Assembly: GCA_002254765.1 (NCBI GenBank)
Contig: NJDV01000041.1
Location: 1 to 10,217 of the forward strand
Length of the DNA stretch: 10,217 bases
Direction: 5' to 3'
Source of the DNA: Thermoplasmatales archaeon ex4484_36
GTDB taxonomy: Archaea; Thermoplasmatota; Penumbrarchaeia; Penumbrarchaeales; EX4484-36
Of the stretch, positions 1 to 8,502 are shown in pieces (position 1 is the stretch's first letter; every line of letters starts with the position of its first letter). The notes beneath the pieces were generated by a model, which searched no databases, had not been told where the DNA came from, and worked only from the letters and a program-made list of their open reading frames with translations. The position numbers and the translations under genes were made by a program.

Positions 1-1101
1 GTAACTTCTGTAGCCCCCAAAGATTATGAACCGCTCCATGGTTTCGGAGTAACAGTAGCCGAAATAGGCCCTTCCAGAGGGAGCTGAGCCGGTTGAGTTC
101 ACCTCTGCCCACGTATGGTTGATGGTATAGTATACCACTAGGTTCTCGTTGTAACTGTAGGAGGACCTTCTGCCTCCCCAGAAGTAGACCGCAGAGAGGT
201 CGCTGCGGTAGAAGATGGCTCCCCCCTCCTGGTAGCTTAGGAAAGAGGGCAGTGTGACGTTGTGCCATGTTGCCCCGGCTATGTCGTAGATCCAGAACTC
301 AGAGAGTCTACCGTAGATGGAGTTCCTTCCTCCCATTACATATATTATTCCACTCCTCTGATCGATGGTCATGGAAAGGCCGTATCTCGGAAGGAAATCC
401 CGGGGTACTGATAAGGGGATGAAAGTGAGGGAAGAGAGGTCAAGTCTGTAGAAGGAGGAGACATTCTCCCCCAGGTAATCCCTTCCTGCAAGTAGATAGA
501 GGCAGTTCCCATCCCTGTAATAGACCATTGCGCCGTCATATCTTATATCCACCGAAGACGAAGAAGATATCAGTCTGTTCCAACTGCGGTTCTTCATATC
601 AAAGACCCAAAGGTCGGAGTAGCGTGTCTGATATTCCCCCATCCCCCCGTAGACGTACATGCGCTTGTTCCAGGGGTCTAGCGCTGTATAGGGTCGGTAT
701 CTGGGCTCCGGGGCGGGGTCAAGAAGAAGAGCATCGAAATCACCCGTTGCTAGGTTCACCTCCCATGTGTCCCCGTAGAAGACACCCGAATACCTGGTTC
801 TGTATCCTCCGCCATAGATGAAGACTTTCCCCTCCTCCTCCAGGTATCCTACAGCCGAGCTCTCCCTGGACTCGGGGTAACCGTACCTCTCCCAGTACAA
901 AGACTCATAAGGGTCTGCACTCTCTCTTAAGGAGCTTTCTCCATCCCATCTGCTCTTACCCTCATTCAGGTAGACGTTCTCCTCCGCACGGCCGGTAGCA
1001 CTTTCGGAAGAATCTTCAAAAGAGAAGAGGCCGGGCAGGGGGGGTATCAAAAAAGCAAATATCACAGGCACAATAAGCAGAGCCTTTCCCTTAAGCTTCA
1101 T
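1..1101 (-). CDS. Exported kelch-repeat beta-propeller protein (3' end outside window)
   Basis: An uninterrupted frame of 367 codons runs from ATG at 1101 to the window edge, so the C-terminus is missing. Residues 1-27 form a signal peptide (basic MKLKGK, then a hydrophobic core ending near PGLF), followed by a low-complexity acidic linker to about residue 70. From about residue 78 there are five complete kelch-like repeats and the start of a sixth, each about 45-55 residues. They carry the family marks: a hydrophobic strand ending in a Gly pair (IYGGG, VYGGM, VMGGR, FWGGR, IFGGY; AGR in repeat 3), then a Tyr-rich turn and a Trp or aromatic residue (LWVFD, FWIYD). Kelch propellers usually mediate protein or sugar binding; a few are galactose-oxidase-like enzymes, but no catalytic signature is visible here. 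The start is chosen because a GGAGGTG Shine-Dalgarno sequence sits 7 nt upstream. Family and export are clear; the ligand is unknown. Confidence 0.85.
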   Translation of the reverse strand, partial: MKLKGKALLIVPVIFAFLIPPLPGLFSFEDSSESATGRAEENVYLNEGKSRWDGESSLRESADPYESLYWERYGYPESRESSAVGYLEEEGKVFIYGGGYRTRYSGVFYGDTWEVNLATGDFDALLLDPAPEPRYRPYTALDPWNKRMYVYGGMGEYQTRYSDLWVFDMKNRSWNRLISSSSSVDIRYDGAMVYYRDGNCLYLLAGRDYLGENVSSFYRLDLSSLTFIPLSVPRDFLPRYGLSMTIDQRSGIIYVMGGRNSIYGRLSEFWIYDIAGATWHNVTLPSFLSYQEGGAIFYRSDLSAVYFWGGRRSSYSYNENLVVYYTINHTWAEVNSTGSAPSGRAYFGYCYSETMERFIIFGGYRSY

Positions 1102-1108
1102 AACCGTA

Positions 1109-1115
1109 CACCTCC
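1109..1115 (-). promoter_or_regulatory. Shine-Dalgarno site of the kelch gene
   Basis: On the minus strand this reads GGAGGTG, a strong match to the anti-Shine-Dalgarno end of 16S rRNA, with 7 nt to the ATG at 1101. It fixes the start of the kelch gene and implies a leadered mRNA, unlike the exchanger gene just upstream. Confidence 0.75.
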
Positions 1116-1150
1116 GGGGGCAGAATGGCCAGAAGGATAAGAGGTTACGG

Positions 1151-1162
1151 GATATAAAAACC
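1151..1162 (-). promoter_or_regulatory. Probable TATA box of the kelch gene
   Basis: The minus strand reads GGTTTTTATATC. Its centre is about 54 nt before the ATG. With the usual archaeal TATA-to-start distance of about 25 nt, transcription would begin near 1129 and give a leader of about 28 nt that contains the Shine-Dalgarno site. A purine-rich GAAAAAGG lies just upstream where a BRE would sit. The same T run could also help end transcription of the exchanger gene. This is an inference from motif and spacing only. Confidence 0.45.
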
Positions 1163-1180
1163 TTTTTCAAATGCCAGGGA

Positions 1181-1192
1181 TGATTTAAATAG
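1181..1192 (-). promoter_or_regulatory. Alternative TATA box upstream of the kelch gene
   Basis: The minus strand reads CTATTTAAATCA, close to the archaeal TATA consensus. It would place the transcription start near 1161 and a leader of about 60 nt. It competes with the box at 1151-1162; the sequence alone cannot decide between them. Confidence 0.35.
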
Positions 1193-1215
1193 GCCGAAAG
1201 GGCAGAAAGGCCACT

Positions 1216-2151
1216 TTAAAAGATCACGTAGAGGAATACCGCATAGAGGGCGAGAAGCAGGACACCATGGGCCCTGCTCTGGGTCCTGAAGGAGAAGAGG
1301 AACTCAATGGCTGTGATCAGGAGAAGAAGGGGCAGTATGGTCCCTATCACATATCCCTTCACCCCCACTCCCGTCAAGCCGTAGGAGGTTCCTAGTACAC
1401 CGAGGATTAGAAGGAGGTTGATGGCATTGGACCCCAGCACATTCCCTATGGCTATCCCTTCCTTCTTTTTCAGGGCGGCAGTCAGAGAGGTGGCGAACTC
1501 GGGGAAGGAGGTCCCTATCGCCACAATGGAGAGGCCGATAACCCCTGTGGAGACGCTGAAGTCCTCGGCAAGCTTAATGGAGCTCTTCACGAGGACTTCG
1601 GCACCAAATGTAAGGAGAACAAAACCCAAAAGTAGAAGGACCACCTCTTTCTTTATGGAACTCTTCGGAAGTGTGGGGCCATTATCACTGTTTTTCATTA
1701 CATCTTTGCTGAGATAGCGCAGATAAATCCCATATGTGATTAGGAAGATCGCTCCCATTATTATATCAAGTGAGCGTGTGAGGTAGAGGAAAGCTGCCAG
1801 CAGAAGGGTGGAGAACAACATGAACACTGCATCCCTCCTCACCTCCCTGTTGCTTTTGATGGGAAGAAAGAGGGCTGCGAAGCCCAGGACCAGTCCGATG
1901 TTTGCCACATTGGACCCCAGGATGTTTCCCACCGCCAGATCAGCCTCCCCTGCCGCTCGGGAAACAACTGTGGTGGCAAGCTCGGGAAGCGATGTGGCGA
2001 AGGCCACTAAGGTGAACCCTATTAAATGCTGGGAGACTCCCCTCTTAAGGGCAATGGATGCAGCACCTTCCACAAACCAGTCGCTCCCCTTTATAAGAAG
2101 ATAGAGGCCTAGGATGACACCGAGGCCATGCAGGAGGGGAGCGAAAGACAT
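1216..2151 (-). CDS. Calcium/cation antiporter, CaCA superfamily (Na+/Ca2+ exchanger type)
   Basis: A 311-residue membrane protein with ten predicted helices in two inverted halves, the usual size for prokaryotic exchangers such as NCX_Mj. These proteins swap cytoplasmic Ca2+ for external Na+ (or H+). Both alpha repeats are intact. Alpha-1 has FATSLPE (Glu57) and GNILGSNVAN (Ser80, Asn84). Alpha-2 has GTSFPE (Glu218) and GNVLGSNAIN (Ser241, Asn245). Glu57 and Glu218 match the two ion-binding glutamates of NCX_Mj (Glu54, Glu213), and Asn84 matches Asn81. The Asp240 position of NCX_Mj is Asn245 here, so both halves carry Asn. A short polar loop near residues 148-168 separates the halves. There is no Shine-Dalgarno sequence before the ATG; a TATA box about 27 nt upstream suggests a leaderless mRNA. 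The gene lies 32 nt after the Asp-box protein gene in the same direction. Ion specificity cannot be settled from sequence. Confidence 0.93.
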   Translation of the reverse strand: MSFAPLLHGLGVILGLYLLIKGSDWFVEGAASIALKRGVSQHLIGFTLVAFATSLPELATTVVSRAAGEADLAVGNILGSNVANIGLVLGFAALFLPIKSNREVRRDAVFMLFSTLLLAAFLYLTRSLDIIMGAIFLITYGIYLRYLSKDVMKNSDNGPTLPKSSIKKEVVLLLLGFVLLTFGAEVLVKSSIKLAEDFSVSTGVIGLSIVAIGTSFPEFATSLTAALKKKEGIAIGNVLGSNAINLLLILGVLGTSYGLTGVGVKGYVIGTILPLLLLITAIEFLFSFRTQSRAHGVLLLALYAVFLYVIF

Positions 2152-2172
2152 GTTGGGGCTAACTTATCTTGG

Positions 2173-2183
2173 TTATAAATATA
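2173..2183 (-). promoter_or_regulatory. TATA box giving a probably leaderless exchanger transcript
   Basis: The minus strand reads TATATTTATAA, directly beside the stop codon of the preceding gene (2184-2186). Its centre is about 27 nt before the exchanger ATG at 2151, so the predicted transcription start falls on or within a few bases of that ATG. The bases between (reading AGCCCCAAC up to the ATG) hold no Shine-Dalgarno sequence, which agrees with a leaderless message. Confidence 0.6.
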
Positions 2184-5100
2184 TTATCTTTTCATCCTCT
2201 CCCTCCTGTAGAGGAGGTACTCCCTGATCACCGCCAGGAGGCCTGCAGCCATTATAAGCGCCACCGGGACGTGGTACCACTTCAGGGTCACACCCTTTGG
2301 CGTGGGACCCAGTCCGCTGGGGAACTCCTCTTTGCCTGCTACTATTATCATTATGGAGTGTCTTGCAGATGCTGAGGTGACGGGGGAGAAAACGGTTATG
2401 TTGAGGTAATAGTGCCCCGGGAGTGCTGAGGAGGTGGTTATATTAAGAGCCAGCGGGACGGAGGCCCCCGAGGGAACGCTGATATCTTCCCGAGATATGT
2501 TCAGGTGAATGCCGGGGGAGAGAAGGGCGCTGCCGCTCAAAGTGATACGGTAGCTGTCCCTTCCAGTGCCGAGGTTGGTTATGTTCAGGGTGTAGAGGTC
2601 ACTGTCATCTGGCATTACGGTTATCCTCTCCACCCCCTCCACACTCACCCTGAAAATACCAATGACCAACTCGTAAGTGGCGACCCTGCTGAAGCTCTTC
2701 CCGTCCGAGGCCATAAGCTGCACCCAGTATCTTCCGGGGCCGAGCCATCCAGGCAACTCAACGTAGCGCCTGGTGTGGGTTGTCTGCCACGGTATGATGT
2801 TCTCCTCCCCCGGGGAGGAGCCCGCTCTCACAAAGTAGAGCACCGGGTCGCCGTCTGGATCCCAAGAGGGGTCCCACTGGACGAATTTGTTCTCAACGGG
2901 AATGGATGAGGGATAGAGGGGTCCAGGGGGCGTTGGAGGGTGGTTCGCATCCTCCTTTACACTGATTGTGCCTCTGGCAACGGAGCTAGCCCTGCCGTCT
3001 GAGGCCATGACCTCCACGTAATAGGTACTCCCCATCTGAAGGGGCGAGCTCTCTGGGACGTCAAAGAAGTTCTCACCGCCAAGACTTGTCCAGTTCACCA
3101 CATCCCCAAGAGCAGGCCCTGTGCCTATTCTTATGGAGTAGCTCACGAAATCACCATCGGGGTCCACCGCCTCGGGCCAGAAGATGTGTGGATGAGGGTC
3201 GGATACCTCCTTCGGGTAGATGGCCGCCGGAGGACTGGGCGGCCTGTTGCCTGGTACTTCAGGAGATATAACGGTCTGCACCGCAGGGAGCTGGTAAGGA
3301 ACGGACTCCTTCATGTTCCCGGCCAAATCCTTAGCTCTGATCTGCAAGAAGTTGTCCCACCCCCAAGAGAGCTGAAGGGGAAGCTTGAGAAGGAGGGAGT
3401 CGTCCTCCTCCTGAAGGGTGCTGTTCTCGGCCAGGATCCAAGTGCCCAAGGACTCTACGCCTCCCGTGGTAAACCTATAAGAGACGCTCTCTTTGGCCAC
3501 GCCTGTTCCACCGGGGTCACTTATGCGAATGGTCACGTTCACCTTCAGGGCGTCTACGGGGAGCCTCTCAGGGCCGACGAGTTCAAAATGCGGCCCCTCT
3601 CCGTCGTAGCGGAAATGGAGGGGAGGGGAGTAGGAGTATCCGTTTCCCACAAGGTCCATCGCTCTGAACTGAATGACATTGTCGGTGCCGTTGGCAAGTA
3701 CGAAGGGGAAGGAGGCCCTAACAGTGTGATTGTCCAGAATGGTTATTTCACCGTTGCGGTGCCATATGTCCAACCCTTCCTCCCCTCTGTAGGAGTAAGA
3801 GAACTCCACAAAGCGGAGATCTACACCTGCCCCAGTGTCCCTGAAGGTGGCTGTGCAGATCACGGTCCTCTCGGGCGCCCATCCCTCAATTACGGGAGAA
3901 ACCTCAATGCACTCCGGCGGGGTGGCGTCCACAACGGGACCACTTAAGAGTGTTGTGTTCACTATCCTGAAGTCCTCCTCAGCCATCACCTCAATGGAGT
4001 AGAGGTATTCCACCTCCGAATCCAGTCTGATCCCGTAGAGGTACTCCTCCCCATTGGTGTAGAGCATGTCCTGGGCCGGCACGAGCCTCCTTTTCATTGT
4101 GAAGGGAGAACCTGGGTAGTCCTTGAGAATCCCTCCCACCCTGTAATAAAGATAGAGCTTTGGGTAACCCTCGGCGGGGGGGATATTGTTCACGTGGAAG
4201 TAAGTGGCCTTGAAATAGTAGTAGCGACCCACTCCTCCCACGTCAGGGCTCACGTGGACGTTCTCCAAGGTGGGAAGGGGTGTTCCACCCTCCCCGGGGA
4301 TCCACCTGGAAGCCCTGATTCTGGAGCGGCCGTCCCTTAAGTCCTCGTAGACCACATAAAGTGGGGCGTCTCCGGTCCCCGGGCAGATGGCCGAGGGGTG
4401 GTCCTGCCCCTTACCTGTTATATCATCGGGGACCCTGAAGTCGCCCCAGAAGCTCCCCCCCCAGTCAATGGTGTATGCCATGAATATGTCGAAGTCGTAC
4501 CCTCCTCTACGGGAATCCGCGAAGGCCGCGTAGACGGTCCCATTGGGAGAGAGGGCAAGGGAGGGATAGTATTGCCCTGCTCCGCTCGTGTCGCTGTCAA
4601 CACGAAAATTGGAGGAGAAGTCCATGGTGCCTCCTCTGGCAACTGTGCCGTAGATGTCCCAGTTCCCCTCCCTCATGTCCTGCCACACCACTAACACGTT
4701 ACCTGCCTGGCTGACTAGGTCGGGGTACCACTGGGTTGCCTCAGAAGTCTCTCTGACCAGATTTATAGGGGCTGAGAAGCTCTCTCCACCGTCGAAGGAG
4801 ACCGAGAGGTATATGTCCCAGTCGTCGTACGCCTCTCCGCTCCAGGTGACATATATCTCGCCCTCGTCCCCCACCCACACGTCTGGGTATTTACAGACCA
4901 TTTCATTCAGGGGGGGTGAGACCGCTGTGGGTGTTGAGAACGTAAGAACCCCTCCATCAACGCTGCCCTTTGCGAAGTAGATCCTTCCCTCTACGGAGGA
5001 TGGGTCTTCTCCGGTGTCCTCCCACACCACGTAGGCCGTGCCACCTCTCACAGCTACATCCGGGTCCTTCTGAACCCCTTCGGAGAAGGCCACCGGAGTG

Positions 5101-5524
5101 CTCTCTCCGAAGCTTCTGCCGCCATCCAGAGAGACCCCAGCGTAGATGAGGTACTTCCCTTCCCGGTTGTCCATCCACACCGCCACCACAAGGTCCCCCT
5201 CCGCGGCGAGAGCCACCTTCTTCTGGGAGCTTCCATCATCCCATACCTCCCCATTCCTTAAAGTATCATCCACTTCCACCGGGGCTTCAAAGGTTCCCCA
5301 CGGCTGCGTCAGGTTTTTCCTGGACAGCAAGATATCGCTGTCGGAGGGGCCGTTGCGGGGAAGTACTGGACAGTGGCGTTGTCTCCAGGCCATACCACCT
5401 CGGAGCTCTGAAACACCACCGGTCCTAAGGGACCGCTACCTTCGTCTGGGGACTGGGCGGCCAGCGGTACCATAGATCCCAAAAGGAGAAAGGCGATAAA
5501 TCCGATGAAAATCTTCGCTTCCAT
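2184..5524 (-). CDS. Membrane-anchored surface protein with Asp-box (BNR/sialidase-like) propeller and Ig/Fn3-like modules; one-base frameshift
   Basis: Repairing one missing base near 5346-5360 gives a single protein of 1113 residues; positions below use that numbering. Residues 1-24 are a signal peptide (MEAKIFIGF..., cleavage likely near LAAQS). Residues about 85-410 form a propeller with Asp boxes SLDGGRSF (132), SVDGGVLTF (188), SFDGGESF (243) and a variant TIDWGGSFW (352), each followed by a strand such as YVVWEDTG or LVVWQDMREG. Two Ig-like modules (about 530-745) end in FRAMDLVGN and IRAKDLAGN; two Fn3-like modules follow (about 760-955), each with a DPDGD turn; then comes a COG1470/NEW3-like beta module (960-1064). 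A membrane span (about 1083-1100) and a basic tail RRERMKR end the protein. About 13 N-x-S/T sequons fit a glycosylated surface protein. Asp boxes are structural: no sialidase Arg triad is evident, so binding is likelier than hydrolysis. ATG 5524 is preferred over ATG 5530 or GTG 5539 because GGAGG lies 7 nt upstream. Confidence 0.82.
5346..5360 (-). other. Apparent one-base deletion (frameshift) in the Asp-box protein gene
   Basis: The signal-peptide frame starting at 5524 reads through ...GDNATVQYFP and then stops at 5309, while the long propeller frame is open from before 5393 but its first residues (MAWRQRHCPVLP) are unlike any exported N-terminus. Adding one C to either CCCC run on the minus strand (5357-5360 or 5346-5349) joins them as QYFPRNGPSDSD or QYFPATAPSDSD, and the total length becomes a whole number of codons. 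Confidence 0.8.
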
Positions 5525-5536
5525 GTTCATTCCTCC
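5522..5536 (-). promoter_or_regulatory. Overlapping stop/start with embedded Shine-Dalgarno (translational coupling)
   Basis: The minus strand reads GGAGGAATGAACATG. GGAGG (5536-5532) lies inside the last Glu codons of the FG-GAP protein gene. TGA (5529-5527) is its stop, overlapped by a first ATG (5530), and the likely true ATG is at 5524, 7 nt from GGAGG. A ribosome finishing the upstream gene would be placed on the next start. This supports one mRNA for the two surface proteins. Confidence 0.7.
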
Positions 5537-8500
5537 CACTCATCTTCGATCTCTTCAAATGCCTCGGGCTCCTCTTCCTCCTCCACCTCTTCAAACTCCA
5601 CCTCCTCCAGGGCGGGAAGCTCCTCCTGGGCGTAGAGGTCCTCTTCTACCTCCGTCTCTCTCCTTCTTTTCCTCCCCCTCTTCCCCTTCTTCATTATCTT
5701 CCAGTCCTCTTCGGTGAAAGCTCTCCCGCAGCTCATGCAATACTCCTCCCCCTCTCTCACTACTCCACCGCACTCCGGGCAACTGTATTTCTTGGGAGGG
5801 GGGGTTATGAGGACCTCGCCTCCCACCTCCTTTAAGGGAGCCTGCTCACCCTCAGGTGATGGGGGGTACCTGAAGAGCAGAAAACCTGCGAAGAGGCCGA
5901 AGAGGACGCCTGGAAGAAGTATCGCCAGAAGGGCTCCCGGGTTCTCAGAGAGCATTTCCCAGACGCTTTTCTCACCCCCTACCACCTCTACCACTGGGGT
6001 GGCCTCTGGGGGAAGCACCGTTATATTGATGCTCTTCTCAACGGTGAACTCTCCATCACTGGCCTTCGCTGTTATCAGGTGAACTCCACTCTCTAAGGTC
6101 TTTGACAACACCTCTCCCTCTCCCAGGTAGCCACTTCTGTTGGAATACCACTTCACAGTGACGCTGTCCCCGTCAACGTCAGAGACATTGGCCCGGAAGT
6201 CCACGACAGCCCCGGAGGGGAAGGTGGCTAGGTTTATAGGGAGGGAGATGGTGAGTGTGGGGGGATGGTTCACTGCTGGGGCGATGGCGGTGTAGCGGTA
6301 AACCGGGCTCTCCGCCAGATTCCCGGCCCTATCTGAGACACGGAACCTCAGGTAGTTGAAGTCCCCTTCTACTAGAGGGACTGTGGCTCTGGCCAAGACC
6401 CTCAGGGAGAGGGGGTCCAGAGGTTCGACGGAGTCCACAGGCATCCAGGGGCCGAAGCCGTAGATTCCCACCCCGAATTCAGTCCAGGTAGTGGGATTGG
6501 AATAGGAGAACTCCACGCTCTCCGGTAGCACCCCGGAAGGGTCATATATCTCCACCTCTACCACCACGCTCTCCCCTTCTATGACGCTTCCCGTTCTGTG
6601 AGAGATGTTTATGAAGGCGGGAGGGATCTGGTCCACAGTGAAGGGCACCGTGAGAGTGGTCAGGGTGTTCCCTGCCACGTCTGAGATCCTCCACTGATAG
6701 GCACCCAGCCCCTCGAAGGTGAGGTTCACCTGCGTCTGAAGGGTGAGCTCCTCCGCTATCCCCTCAATGTGGAGGCTCTCCCAGGGCAGACTCATTATAC
6801 TTTCCGCTGGACCGACCCTGTATGCAGCGGAGGAGAGGTTCAATCTAGAGAGGGGGTCCCTGAAGGTGGCTGTGAGAAGGAGCTTCTCCCCCGAGACGTA
6901 CTGGTCCATCTCCGGGGTGGAGGAGAGAAGAAGGGGGAGGGCAGTGTCCACGGAGAAGAAGAGAAGGGAGGAATAGTAAGGCCCCATACCGCTGCCGCTT
7001 GAAGCCATCCACCTGACGGCGTAGTTCTCCCCGTCGGGCAGCGGGACCTCCCTGAAGTAGACGGCTGCTGTGGAGTTCCAGAAGAGGAGCCTTCCCTCAA
7101 GCCACTCGCTCGAGAGATTCTCCTGAGGGAGTGATATCTGAAGCATCACAGAGCCCGGCAGGACCCCTGAGGGCCCGGTTGAGACCTCCACGGTGAAGTT
7201 CACAAGGCCGCTATTTACCCACCCAGGGGCGGGAGAGATGTGTTTTAAGAGGAGGGGCTTGCGGTCCACGGTGACATTCTTGAAAAGCCTCTCGGAGGGG
7301 TTTGAGAAGGCATCCACAGAGTAGAGGGAAAGGAGGAACTCACCCTCCGGCAGCTCAATCCAGCTCCCCGGGGTGACCTCTTGGGGGGACCTTATGGGAG
7401 TCCTGTTCCATCTGTAAGCTACTTCAAGGAGGGTCCTGACAGACTCCTGAAGGCCCCACTCATCCCAGCCGGGGCTGAAATCTATGTAAACCTCCCCGTC
7501 GGAGTCCGCCTCCCCCTCTTCCCCATAGGGGCCGTTCGGGTACACTCTGAAATCCCTGGGGGGGTAGGGTGGTTCAGAATCGGCCCTCAGGGTGATGTTT
7601 AAGGGTTCAGGCAGTGGTAACCTCCCTGTGGGGTCTAGGAGGTGGAGGGTGATGTTGAAATCTTCCTTCCCTAACGAATCGGAAGCGTTAAGGACTATAT
7701 GTATGGCCTCCTCCGCGGCGGTTACTCTGCCATTTACCCCCGGGGGAAGTGTGAGGGTGGGGGTGTAGGTGGAGGGGTCTAGGGGCAGGCCGTATGGGTT
7801 GTAGAGGAGCTGAATACCTTCTATGGCAACTTCCCGGCCACCGGGGATCCACGGAAGCTCACCCCAAAGCTCTCCAGACGTCCAACGGGAGGGCGGTGTG
7901 AGCACGAGGGAGGTGCAACCCTCCCACCTCAGCGGCCTTGCAGAGCTGTAGATTATGCTACCTAGGCTGTCATATAGGTATACCTCGAGCCATCTTACAG
8001 GCTCCTCTGAAGAGGGCGGGAAGGTGAAATTGAGAGTGAGGCGGACGCTTGCGGGGGTCTTCAAAGCACTTGAGGTGTTAAGGAAGGTGATGACATCCCC
8101 TTGGCTCTCAAGGGAGACTCCCCCTCCGATGCTCATGTTGGCCCACGCCTCCCCGGAGGCGCTTATAGCGTGCACTGCTAGGGAGTTTACCGCCTCCGCC
8201 GCAGCAGGGGGAAGGTGGACTGTGAGCGATAATGTGTAGGGGGCCTCGGTGGAGAACATGAGGGCCCTCCCCAACCGATCAGTGGTCCAGTACCCGCCGG
8301 AGAGATTTCCCAGCAGAAGATAGCTTCTTGGAACGGTTCTGTAGGGGTTGAAGGAGAGTATGGCAGCCCCTCCGGAGCCGGCTGCCGAGCTCCCGGAAGG
8401 TGCACCGCAGATGACGTCCCCGAAGCCGTCACCGTCCAGATCCTCCGAGGCGAGGGCGGAGCCGAAGCCTCCGTAACTCTCCCCTGGACTATCGATAAAG
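5527..8500 (-). CDS. C-terminal part of the integrin-like surface protein: Ig/PKD-like modules, membrane span, zinc ribbon, acidic tail
   Basis: This is the downstream frame of the giant gene that begins beyond 10217; the frame is open to about 8500, well before the first ATG at 8274. In order: the last FG-GAP repeat (about 8490-8370, loop DLDGDGFGD at 8443); a beta-rich region (8270-7590); an Fn3-like module (7580-7275); three Ig-like modules (7275-6950, 6950-6635, 6635-6285), two ending in ISDVAGN and VSDRAGN; a PKD-like module starting NHPPT (6275-6005); and a membrane span (5937-5872). The cytoplasmic side holds a zinc ribbon with two CxxC pairs (CPEC and CMSC, eleven residues apart, within 5787-5716), then the basic patch KKGKRGRKRRR, then 43 residues of which 25 are Glu or Asp. 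About 17 sequons lie in the outer part and none in the tail. The role is probably surface adhesion or recognition; the function of the inner zinc ribbon is unknown. Confidence 0.82.
5655..5692 (+). other. 38-base uninterrupted pyrimidine tract (purines on the coding strand)
   Basis: From 5655 to 5692 every base on the plus strand is C or T. On the coding (minus) strand it is all A/G and encodes the Lys/Arg/Gly-rich patch of the FG-GAP protein tail. The codons AAG, AGG, GGG and GAG explain it, so it needs no separate function, although a mirror-like purine tract of this length could adopt unusual DNA structure. Confidence 0.6.
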
Positions 8501-8502
8501 GG
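8500..8502 (-). other. Apparent one-base deletion (frameshift) in the FG-GAP protein gene
   Basis: The upstream frame gives good FG-GAP sequence down to about LGGSLAAASFP and then turns into non-homologous Pro/Arg/Ser-rich sequence ending at 8187. The frame one base away gives the proper next repeat, IDSPGESYGGFGS followed by the Ca-loop DLDGDGFGD. Adding one C to the CCC run here yields AAASFPFIDSPGES and restores a single frame from 5527 to the window edge (4691 bases plus one is divisible by three). The exact base could lie anywhere from about 8493 to 8560. Confidence 0.75.

Noticed and set aside
528..821. A plus-strand frame with a CSNC motif near its start
   Set aside because: It lies opposite the intact kelch frame. 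There is only one CxxC pair and no supporting context.
1156..1167. AAAAACCTTTTT near-palindrome as an operator site
   Set aside because: It is short, low in complexity and overlaps the likely TATA box. There is no second copy to suggest a regulator site.
1192..1212. Possible hairpin terminator after the exchanger gene (GGCC arms around a 13-base loop)
   Set aside because: The stem is only four base pairs, and GGCC is self-complementary and common. It is too weak to call.
3186..3947. A 253-codon open frame on the plus strand
   Set aside because: It lies wholly opposite the Asp-box protein gene, has no domain or signal that I recognise and no start signal of note. It is a shadow of the coding strand's codon bias.
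5309..5539. A separate small exported protein of about 70 residues ending ...CCPGKT
   Set aside because: Its signal peptide is exactly what the following long frame lacks, and one base joins the two. It is the 5' end of the Asp-box protein gene.
5527..8274. A separate gene starting at ATG 8274
   Set aside because: There is no signal peptide and no good Shine-Dalgarno sequence, and the same frame continues upstream with a clear FG-GAP repeat. The ATG is an internal methionine.
8187..8500. The last roughly 100 residues of the FG-GAP frame (Pro/Arg/Ser-rich, ending LLRRRR) as a genuine protein tail
   Set aside because: The sequence loses all FG-GAP character here while the neighbouring frame resumes it exactly. 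It is an out-of-register translation after the frameshift.
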